The notes under the pieces were generated by a model. That model did not search any database and was not told where the DNA came from. It saw only the letters and a program-made list of their open reading frames with translations. 23,692 bases of DNA, from NCBI GenBank assembly GCA_030045175.1, contig JASIBM010000312.1, positions 1-23,692 on the forward strand, in the 5' to 3' direction. Position 1 is the stretch's first letter. Each line of letters opens with the position of its first letter. Positions 14,115 through 21,015 of the stretch are shown here, one piece after another. Origin of the DNA: Streptosporangiaceae bacterium (lineage in GTDB: Bacteria; Actinomycetota; Actinomycetes; Streptosporangiales; Streptosporangiaceae). The position numbers and the translations under genes are program-made.

Positions 14115-16922
14115 CTACGTCGCCGGGGCTTCATCGGCCCCGTCGAGGGCTCCGGCGAGCTGGTTGCGCGACGTGACCCCCAGCTTGGGGAACAGCCGGT
14201 ACAGGTGTGATCCGACCGTTCGAGGTGACAGGTAGAGCTGCTGGCCGATCTCGCGGTTGGTCATTCCGGTCGCCGCCATCTGGGCTATCTGGAGCTCTTG
14301 GGTCGACAGCTGATCACGCGCGGCTGGAATTCGTGCTCGGCTCTGCTCGCCAGACGCGCGCAACTCCTGGCGCGCGCGTTCCCCCCAGGGAACGCATCCC
14401 AGCGCGTCGAACACCTGCCGCGCGGCCCGCAGCGGCGCCCGGGACTCGGTGACGCGCCGGTGGCGCCGGAGCCAGGCCCCATAGCCGAGCTGCAGCCGGG
14501 CATAGTCAAACGCGTGATGCCTCAGATCGCTCCGCAACGCTAGGTCGTACCGCCGCTCGGTCCCGTCATCCGGGGCCAGCAGGGCACGGGCGTACACCAG
14601 GCCGCCGTGCAGCGTCGGCGAGGGCGTGCGCTGCGCGAGCGTTTCCAGTTCCTCGAGGATCGCGGCGACGACCTGGCGCTGTCCGCTTTGCGCGGCCGCA
14701 TCAGCGAGATAGGTGATCGACATGAAGCGGGCCGCCTCGTGGAACGCCGGATCATTCCGGTCGAAGACCCGGCTGAGGTGCTCCAGCGCGACAGCAGGCC
14801 GCCCGGCGCCCAACCAGATCACGCCGCGCGCGAACGCGATCATGCAGATGAGGTCGTTCAAGCCCTGAGATATCGCCGTCTTCTCAGCCTCGGCGGCGAG
14901 CCGTTCCGCGGCCTCTGCCTCGCCGCGCAGGCCGCGAAGAGTGGCGCGCGCGATAAGCGAGCCCGTACGCCACCAAGACTGCCCGACTTCCTCGGCGAGC
15001 CGGCCGGACTCGTCTACCAGCATCTCAGCCGAGGCCCAGTTGCCCTGGGCGATCGCCACCCATCCGCACATCACCAGCACCTGGGCGAGCATCCCCAGCC
15101 GGCCCTGGGCGCGCAGCTGCGTCGCCGCGCTCCCCAGGAACCTGGTCGCGGCGTCGTGGTCGCCGATAGCGCGTGCCGCCATGCCCGCCAGGTACGCATC
15201 GTCGGCGCTCAGCTCATCTGCCGATGCTTCGATCACCGCCAAGCGCTCGGACACCACCGAGCCCCAACGGACGGGCCCTGTCATGGCCAAGATCGCAACG
15301 CGGCGCGGGTGCGTCTGCAGCACCCGCAGCCGCTCGACCGCTACCGCCACGCGATCGTGAATCTGCCCGCTGAGATCCGAACGCCAGCATCGAACCGCGG
15401 CGCCGAAGAGAAGATGCAGCGCGAGGTCGCTGTTTCCGGCCGCATCGGCCACCTCAGCCGCGTCGACGAGTGACTGCGTCTGGCCCTGATCGCCGGGGAC
15501 AGCGTCCGCGAACGTGCTACGCAGCCACGTCAGTCGCGCGCGGTGCTCACCGTCCGGATTTAGCTGCTCGACCTCGCGCATCAACCGCCGCAGCAGGTCG
15601 ACTTGCCCCGCTTCAAACGCCAGCTCGCCTGCCCTTAGCAGTCGCGAGCATCGCCGCGAAGGATCCGCGCTCAAGGTGGCCGCGCGCCGCGCGGCGGCTA
15701 TGGCCACGCCTATCGCACCGCGCCGAGCCAGCCGAGCAGAAAGCAGCTCGACTTCGCTGGCGATGGACTCATCGGGCACGACCGTCGAGGCAGCCACGTG
15801 CCACAGGCGCCGGTCCGGCTCGCCGGTGAGCACGGCCGCCAGCGCGGCGTGCGCACCGCACCGGCGCCCGGCGTCCGCAGACTGGTAAATCGCCGAGCGA
15901 GCCAGCGGGTGGCGAAAGCTGATCGATCCGCCGGCGATTCTCGCCAGGCCAGCTCCCTCCGCCGGAGCCCAGGCGTCAAGCGGAACCTCAACCCCACCAA
16001 GCAAGGACGCCGCGGCCAGCAACTCGGCAACCGATGCGCGCTCGTCGGCGGCGGCCAACAGCAACAGGTCGCGTGTTCGGGCCGGCAGTGCGGACACCTG
16101 CTGGGCGAAGGCGTGCTCGAGCCTGGACGTCAGGGACACCGGGCCCGGCGACAACCCGCCGATCCCAGCGTCGTCGAGGCGCAACGCATCCGGGAGCTCC
16201 AGCAAGGCGAGCGGGTTTCCTGCCGCGATCTCCAGGACTCGCCGCCGCAGGCCCGGCGTGAGGTCCCCCGCCGATGCGTCCACCAGCTCACCGGCGGCCT
16301 CGTCGCTCAGGCCGCCTAGGCGTAGCTCCGGTAGGCCCGCGCTGTCGAGCGTGCTGGCGGCGCCGTTTCGCAACGCGAGCAACACGGCGATCGGCTCCGC
16401 ATCCACGCGACGCGCGATGAACGCGAGAGCATCCGCCGTCGGCGGGTCGAGCCATTGCGCCTCGTCGACGACCAGCAGCAAAGGCACGCGCTCCGCCGCG
16501 CACGCGAGCAGGTTCAGCGCCGCCAGCGCGATCAGGAACGGGTTCGGGGCAGCGACGTCAAGCGCCCCGAACGCGGCCGACAGCGCGTCGCGCTGTGGTC
16601 CGGGCAAGCGATCCAGCCACGACAACACCGGGCGCAGCAGGTGATGCAGCCCTGCGAACGCTAGCGCGGTCTCTGATTGCGCTCCAGCCGTGCGCAACAC
16701 GGAGACGCCCTTCGAGCTCGCCGCCGCCGAGGCCACCGCCAGCATCGCGGTCTTCCCGATGCCGGGATCGCCGCGCAAGACCAGCGCCCCACCTCGCTCG
16801 GGAATCTGCGCGACGAGCTGATCGAGCATCGCAACCTCGGCCTCGCGGCCGAACAGCGGCGAACCGGGCGAACCGGGCGAACCGAGTCGCGCCTGCAGGG
16901 TACTGGTTCGCATGCCTATCAC
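14115..16922 (-). CDS. LAL-type LuxR-family transcriptional regulator
   Basis: A 935-residue protein of the large ATP-binding LuxR (MalT-like) class. The N-terminal AAA/STAND ATPase has FGREAEV at 24-30, Walker A GDPGIGKTA (51-59) and Walker B LLLVVDEAQWLD with D153-E154. The long middle (~400-850) is helical and TPR-like. The C-terminal LuxR HTH is at ~872-926 (LSTQELQIAQMAATG, TNREIGQQLYLSPRTVGSHL, KLGVTSRNQL). Such proteins act as ligand- and ATP-dependent activators, often of secondary metabolism. Start GTG 16922 or ATG 16913; neither has a strong Shine-Dalgarno. A 9-bp triplicated repeat near 16858-16885 encodes GSPGSPGSP before the ATPase domain. It is divergent from the SnoaL-like gene, a plausible target. 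Confidence 0.93.
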   Translation of the reverse strand: MIGMRTSTLQARLGSPGSPGSPLFGREAEVAMLDQLVAQIPERGGALVLRGDPGIGKTAMLAVASAAASSKGVSVLRTAGAQSETALAFAGLHHLLRPVLSWLDRLPGPQRDALSAAFGALDVAAPNPFLIALAALNLLACAAERVPLLLVVDEAQWLDPPTADALAFIARRVDAEPIAVLLALRNGAASTLDSAGLPELRLGGLSDEAAGELVDASAGDLTPGLRRRVLEIAAGNPLALLELPDALRLDDAGIGGLSPGPVSLTSRLEHAFAQQVSALPARTRDLLLLAAADERASVAELLAAASLLGGVEVPLDAWAPAEGAGLARIAGGSISFRHPLARSAIYQSADAGRRCGAHAALAAVLTGEPDRRLWHVAASTVVPDESIASEVELLSARLARRGAIGVAIAAARRAATLSADPSRRCSRLLRAGELAFEAGQVDLLRRLMREVEQLNPDGEHRARLTWLRSTFADAVPGDQGQTQSLVDAAEVADAAGNSDLALHLLFGAAVRCWRSDLSGQIHDRVAVAVERLRVLQTHPRRVAILAMTGPVRWGSVVSERLAVIEASADELSADDAYLAGMAARAIGDHDAATRFLGSAATQLRAQGRLGMLAQVLVMCGWVAIAQGNWASAEMLVDESGRLAEEVGQSWWRTGSLIARATLRGLRGEAEAAERLAAEAEKTAISQGLNDLICMIAFARGVIWLGAGRPAVALEHLSRVFDRNDPAFHEAARFMSITYLADAAAQSGQRQVVAAILEELETLAQRTPSPTLHGGLVYARALLAPDDGTERRYDLALRSDLRHHAFDYARLQLGYGAWLRRHRRVTESRAPLRAARQVFDALGCVPWGERARQELRASGEQSRARIPAARDQLSTQELQIAQMAATGMTNREIGQQLYLSPRTVGSHLYRLFPKLGVTSRNQLAGALDGADEAPAT

Positions 16923-17047
16923 CGTAACCGCAGGGGGCCGGGTCGGAAGAAGAGAGTTTCAGTCATATGACGCAAGCGAGGGCAGGGGCCACAGGCAAGG
17001 CTGGGAAAAGTACCGTCAGGTCGCTGTAGGACGCAAGAGGAGGAGCC

Positions 17048-17485
17048 ATGGCGAACCCGGCTGAGCTGGAAACCAGCGAGCGGCACATGTCGATTGCCCG
17101 GCGGTGGTTCACGCAGGGATGGGCAGGGAACCTCGCGATGGCCGGCGACATCTTCAGCGAGGAACTGCGGACCAACGGTGTCCATGTCGGCGTGGCCGGA
17201 CCGGTCGCCAGGATCCGCGACCGGCTGACCGGCTTTGCTGATCTCGCCACCAGCATTGATGACATGTTCGTCTCTGGAGACAAGCTCGCCGTGACTTTGA
17301 TCTGGCGCGGAACGCACGCCGGCCCGTATGGCGGTGTGCCGGCGACCGGCAAGCCCGTCGAGGTGCGCGACTCGGCGATCTGGCACTTCCGTGGCGGCAA
17401 GGTCACCGAGATCTTCACGCTTCAGGACCAGTTCGCGATGCTGAAGCAGATCGGGTACCTCCCGGAGAATGTCCACGCCGCCTGA
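17048..17485 (+). CDS. SnoaL-like polyketide-cyclase/ester-cyclase family protein
   Basis: A 145-residue single-domain protein of the NTF2-like fold: an N-terminal helix (RHMSIARRWFTQGW), a central helix (GPVARIRDRLTGFADLA) and C-terminal strands (LAVTLIWRGTHAGPYGG, VEVRDSAIWHFRGGKVTEIFTLQD). This order and the W-F-GGK-TE motif are typical of SnoaL-like proteins. Some of these close polyketide rings; many others are uncharacterised or act on small molecules. AAGAGGAGG lies 4-5 bp upstream of ATG 17048, a very strong ribosome site. It is divergent from the LAL regulator with 125 bp between them and is followed by an alpha/beta hydrolase 143 bp downstream. There is no polyketide synthase in the window, so a cyclase role is not supported by context. 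Confidence 0.85.
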   Translation: MANPAELETSERHMSIARRWFTQGWAGNLAMAGDIFSEELRTNGVHVGVAGPVARIRDRLTGFADLATSIDDMFVSGDKLAVTLIWRGTHAGPYGGVPATGKPVEVRDSAIWHFRGGKVTEIFTLQDQFAMLKQIGYLPENVHAA

Positions 17486-17628
17486 CCGGCGCGACGGCGG
17501 CCTCGTCCCCACCTGGTAAGGCCACAGGCCCGGTGACCGGGAACAGTCAACTGACTCAAGCGAAAACCGCACGAGCCCGCAGAGGATGGCGTGCATCCGC
17601 TACCCCCATCACCGGACGGGACACGCCC

Positions 17629-18429
17629 ATGACTGCCGCATCGACCCCGGTCATCTTTATCCACGGCCTCTGGCTGCACCCGCTCTCCTGGACCGACTGG
17701 GCCGACATGTTCGAGGCCGCGGGATACCTCCCTGCAGCACCGGGCTGGCCCGGCGTGCCCGACACGGTAGAAGCCGCTCGCGCCAACCCCGACAGCATCG
17801 CCAACCATGGAATCAACGACGTGACCAGCCACTACGCGGCAATCATCAGCGGCCTGCCGGCCAAGCCCATCCTGATCGGCCACTCCTTCGGGGGCATGAT
17901 CGCCGAAAAACTACTCGGCCAGGACCTGGCGGCAGCGGCCATCGCCATCGACGCCGCCCAGATCAAGGGCGTGCTGCCGCTGCCGCTATCGTCGCTGCGG
18001 TCCACCTTGCCCGTGTTCCGCAACCCGGCCAATCAGCACCTGGCCGTCTCCCTGACCGCCGAGCAGTTCCGCTACAGCTTCGGCAACGCTATAGACGCGG
18101 GCGAATCCAACGCCCTGTACCAGCAATGGACCATCCCGGCACCAGGCCGGCCCTTGTTCGAGGCAGCCGAGGCCAACTTCTCCCTGCATTCCCCCGCCAA
18201 GGTCAACACGACCGTCGACAACCGCGGCCCACTGCTGCTCATCATGGGCGGCCAGGACCATACGGTCCCGGAAGCCATCACCAAATCCACGCTCAAGCAG
18301 TACCGCCACTCCGGCGCGATCAACGACCTGATCGAGTTCCCCGACCGCGGGCACTCGCTGACCATCGACCACGGCTGGCGCGAGGTCGCCGGCGCGTGCC
18401 TGGACTGGCTCGACAAGCACGGCCTGTAG
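17629..18429 (+). CDS. Alpha/beta hydrolase
   Basis: A 266-residue soluble enzyme of the alpha/beta hydrolase fold. The oxyanion motif is VIFIHGLWLH (8-17), the nucleophile S86 is in LIGHSFGG, the acid is D210 in MGGQDHTVPE and the histidine is H242 in PDRGHSLTID. A cap region lies between ~115 and 190. It is probably an esterase, lipase or lactonase; the substrate is unknown. The open frame reaches GTG 17533, but the 32 extra codons have about 60% GC3 and lack homologous-looking sequence, so ATG 17629 is chosen. Its ribosome site is weak (GGACGGGAC). It is in the same direction as the SnoaL-like gene and may be co-regulated with it. No signal peptide. Confidence 0.88.
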   Translation: MTAASTPVIFIHGLWLHPLSWTDWADMFEAAGYLPAAPGWPGVPDTVEAARANPDSIANHGINDVTSHYAAIISGLPAKPILIGHSFGGMIAEKLLGQDLAAAAIAIDAAQIKGVLPLPLSSLRSTLPVFRNPANQHLAVSLTAEQFRYSFGNAIDAGESNALYQQWTIPAPGRPLFEAAEANFSLHSPAKVNTTVDNRGPLLLIMGGQDHTVPEAITKSTLKQYRHSGAINDLIEFPDRGHSLTIDHGWREVAGACLDWLDKHGL

Positions 18430-18488
18430 AAATTGGCCTACTCACGATGACAGACCCGATCGTCCTCGCTGACCCTGCTGACCCCGCA

Positions 18489-19499
18489 CTACACCGTCGT
18501 GGCGGTCGGCGCGCAGGCCGCCGCGACCAGGGCATCCCCGACCGGCGTGCGCGAATACAGCACTGACCGGCCGGAGCGTGCCCGGCTCAGCAGGCCCCCG
18601 TCGCGCAGCACAGCCAGGTGGTCGCCGACCGCGCCGAGCGACTGCCCAAGCGTCGCGGCGAGCTGACTGGTACTGGCCGGATCTTCGAGCGCTATGAGCA
18701 CGGCGGCGCGAGACGGCCCGACCAGCCGGTCCAGGCCGGTCACGCTGACGGGCCGCCGCGGGCGCTCCCACAAGGCAGCTACCCCGCGCGCGGGGTAGAA
18801 CAGCGCGGGCGGCCACGGGGGATCCAGGCCCACGGCGAGCTTCGGCCAGATGAACACCGAGGGCACGAACAGCAGCCCGCGCCCGCCGAGGCAGGCATCG
18901 GCCTCAGTCCGGTCGGTGAGTTCGATCCGGTTGCCTTGCCAGCTCAGCCTGGGATGCAGGCCGGCCAGCGCGGCGGCCCAGCCCTTGGAAGCGAGTTGCC
19001 CGGCGCGGTACACCACGTCGCGTTCGAGTATGGCCCGCAACGTCACCCACTCGGGTTCGAGCAGCACCCGCCAGGCGACGGCCAGCACGTCAGCCACATA
19101 AGCGGTGACGTGATCGCCGGTCAGGATGCGCAGTACCCGGGGTTCTGGCTCGGGCTGCCGCCGCAGCGCCTCGGCCACCTCGTGGCGCGCCTGCGCGAGC
19201 GGCGTCGACCGGACCTGCGCCAGCAGGTCCTCGATGGTGGTCGAGACGCCGGCTGGTATCGGAGCCAGGAAGTCCGCGCCCCAGCCGCTCGGCTCCAGCG
19301 CGGCCACGATGTCGAGATCTGCCTCCCGGCGCAGCCGCTGGTAGCGGTCGCTGGCCCGGTTCAGCCAGGGCCGCAGCGCTGGCTCATCCGCCTGGCGTGA
19401 CCGCCCGGCCAGCACGCGCAAGGCGGACAGGAGCTCCCAGAGGGGCGAGATGGCGAAGCGGCTCGTCGTTATGTCCTCGCTGCCAACCGCGATACGCAC
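18489..19499 (-). CDS. ArsR-type winged-helix regulator with long N-terminal domain
   Basis: A 336-residue protein. The N-terminus begins with the pattern TTSRFAISPLWELLSALRVL (residues ~12-31), which is typical of actinobacterial regulators of the DUF5937/ArsR kind. A long helical middle domain follows, presumably for effector binding. The C-terminus (261-330) is a winged helix with STSQLAATLGQSLGAVGDHL, VLRDGGLLSRARSGRSVLYS. GTG 19499 is chosen because codons further upstream (to 19583) have poor GC3 and cross the inverted repeat. It is divergent from an MFS exporter and is likely its repressor, a common pair in streptomycete-like genomes. The gene ends 59 bp from the convergent hydrolase gene. 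Confidence 0.87.
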   Translation of the reverse strand: MRIAVGSEDITTSRFAISPLWELLSALRVLAGRSRQADEPALRPWLNRASDRYQRLRREADLDIVAALEPSGWGADFLAPIPAGVSTTIEDLLAQVRSTPLAQARHEVAEALRRQPEPEPRVLRILTGDHVTAYVADVLAVAWRVLLEPEWVTLRAILERDVVYRAGQLASKGWAAALAGLHPRLSWQGNRIELTDRTEADACLGGRGLLFVPSVFIWPKLAVGLDPPWPPALFYPARGVAALWERPRRPVSVTGLDRLVGPSRAAVLIALEDPASTSQLAATLGQSLGAVGDHLAVLRDGGLLSRARSGRSVLYSRTPVGDALVAAACAPTATTV

Positions 19500-19513
19500 G
19501 TCTATCCCCGCAT

Positions 19514-19533
19514 CTTTCGTCCCACGACGAAAG
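19514..19533. promoter_or_regulatory. Inverted-repeat operator between ArsR-type regulator and MFS gene
   Basis: CTTTCGTC (19514-19521), CCAC spacer, GACGAAAG (19526-19533): perfect 8-bp arms with a 4-bp spacer. The element sits 15 bp upstream of the regulator start and 30 bp upstream of the MFS start, just before a TATCCT -10-like box (19536-19541) for the MFS gene. It would overlap the -35 region of that promoter and the regulator's own promoter region. Binding by the ArsR-type protein is inferred. Confidence 0.6.
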
Positions 19534-19563
19534 AATATCCTCGGCCGACATGCCTCCCTGACG

Positions 19564-20907
19564 ATGTCGAGCATGACAGCCACTACGAGCGTGCGCGCGG
19601 CCCAGGCACGGTCGACCTACCGATCCGTGTTCGCGGTCGGAGAGTTCCGGGTGCTGTTCATCGGCCTGGTCATGTACGGCCTCGGCTTCGAATTCGAGAT
19701 ACTCGGCCTTTCCGTGCTCGTTTACGCGCAGACCCGGTCGGCGTTCCTGGCCGCGCTCGCGTTCAGCATGGGCTTCACGCCCCAGGCGGTGGGAGGGGCG
19801 CTGTTCACCTCGCTCGCGGACCGGCTGCCGCCGCGTACCGTCATCACGACCGGCCTGCTCATCCGCGCCCTGCCCGGCCTGCTGATCGGGCTCGCACCGA
19901 GGCTGCCGGTCGCGGTCATGCTGGCGCTGGTCGCGGTCACCGCGGTGGTCGCGCCTGTGTTCAGCGCCGCGATCTCGGGCCTGCTACCGGACGTGCTCGA
20001 CGCAGACCGCTACGTGCTCGGCCGGTCGATCTTCAGCCTCACCTCCGCCGGCACCCAGATCCTCGGCCTAGGCCTCGGCGGCGCGATCCTGGCCTTGCTG
20101 CCCGCCCGCCGCGTGCTCCTGGTAGCCGGATGCGCCCTGGTCCTGTCGGCGCTGACCAGGATCGGGCTGCGCCCCCGCCCGGCCCGCAACGCGACTACCG
20201 GCGCCCGAGCCGGGGGCGCCCGAGCCCGCGGAACCGCCCGGGCGACTCGCGGAGCCATCCGCGCCACGCTGTCCGGCAACGCCCGGCTGCTCGCCGATCC
20301 GGCCGTCCGCAGCCTGCTGCTGGCCCAGTGGCTGCCCGCCTGGTGCATCACGGGAGCCGAGTCGCTGATCGTCCCTTACGCGCAGTCGCTTGGCCACCCG
20401 CCGAGCGCCGCCGGCCCGCTGCTCGCCGCGGTCCCTGCGGGCATGCTCGCCAGTGACGTGGTCGTCGGCCGGTTCTGCCGGGCCGAAACCCGGGAACGCC
20501 TGGCGTTCCCGCTGGCCATGCTCCTCGGTGCGCCGCTGCTCGCGCTTGCCTTCCGGCTGCCCCTTCCGGTCGTCGCCGGCCTGCTGTTCGTCAGCGCGCT
20601 TGGCTTCGGCTACCTGCTCGGCATCCAGCAGGCATTCCTGGACAGCGTGCCGCCACAGCTACGTGGTCAGGCGTTCGGCCTGAACTCCACCGGCCTGATG
20701 GGCGGCCAGGGCTTGCTCCCGTCGGCCGTTGGTGCCGTGGCATTGGCCGTTGGGGCTGGCCCAGCCATGGCGCTGTCCGGCCTGGCCGCCATCGTGACAG
20801 CGCTGGCGCTGCGCCGACCGCTCACCCGCGTCACCACCCGCCCGCTCACCCGGGCCGCCGCGCCGCCGTCGCCGTCCGGGCCAGCGGGATCCCCGCCGCC
20901 ACGTTGA
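19564..20907 (+). CDS. Major facilitator superfamily transporter
   Basis: A 447-residue protein with 11-12 hydrophobic helices, the first at GEFRVLFIGLVMYGLGFEFEILGLSVLVYA. The loop after helix 2 reads SLADRLPPRTVITTG, matching the MFS loop 2-3 motif (D-R-x-x-x-R). The central cytosolic loop (~200-240) is Arg/Ala-rich. The second half begins near LLADPAVRSLLLAQWLPAW. The C-terminus is a basic, Thr/Pro-rich tail. Drug-type efflux by proton antiport is the likely role. Start ATG 19564 or ATG 19573; the open frame reaches 19450 but that region holds the operator and the regulator's start. It is divergent from the ArsR-type regulator. Confidence 0.9.
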   Translation: MSSMTATTSVRAAQARSTYRSVFAVGEFRVLFIGLVMYGLGFEFEILGLSVLVYAQTRSAFLAALAFSMGFTPQAVGGALFTSLADRLPPRTVITTGLLIRALPGLLIGLAPRLPVAVMLALVAVTAVVAPVFSAAISGLLPDVLDADRYVLGRSIFSLTSAGTQILGLGLGGAILALLPARRVLLVAGCALVLSALTRIGLRPRPARNATTGARAGGARARGTARATRGAIRATLSGNARLLADPAVRSLLLAQWLPAWCITGAESLIVPYAQSLGHPPSAAGPLLAAVPAGMLASDVVVGRFCRAETRERLAFPLAMLLGAPLLALAFRLPLPVVAGLLFVSALGFGYLLGIQQAFLDSVPPQLRGQAFGLNSTGLMGGQGLLPSAVGAVALAVGAGPAMALSGLAAIVTALALRRPLTRVTTRPLTRAAAPPSPSGPAGSPPPR

Positions 20908-21015
20908 ACACCATAACAACGCCCATCCAGGCCGATATGGCTTGCCGCCGGGACGCACGCGGCCGGAGTGAGTGGTGTCCGGACACGCCCTCGGGCCGGC
21001 TTCGGGGGCAATTGC

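Noticed and set aside
12523..14235. Plus-strand 570-codon open frame
   Set aside because: It is antisense to the ABC exporter, whose Walker A, signature, Walker B and H-loop motifs are intact. The translation is Gln/Arg/Gly/His-rich without domains, as expected for a GC-rich shadow frame.
18447..18566. Plus-strand ORF beginning MTDPIVLADPADPAL after the hydrolase gene
   Set aside because: The first 15 residues look natural, but the rest is Arg-rich and antisense to the end of the ArsR-type gene; no Shine-Dalgarno.
20846..20986. Minus-strand 46-codon ORF with a hydrophobic segment (AWMGVVMVFNVAAGIPLA), next to a 12-bp palindrome GTGTCCGGACAC
   Set aside because: It overlaps the 3' end of the MFS gene and has no ribosome site. 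It could be the decayed end of a membrane-protein gene, but nothing else of such a gene is visible.
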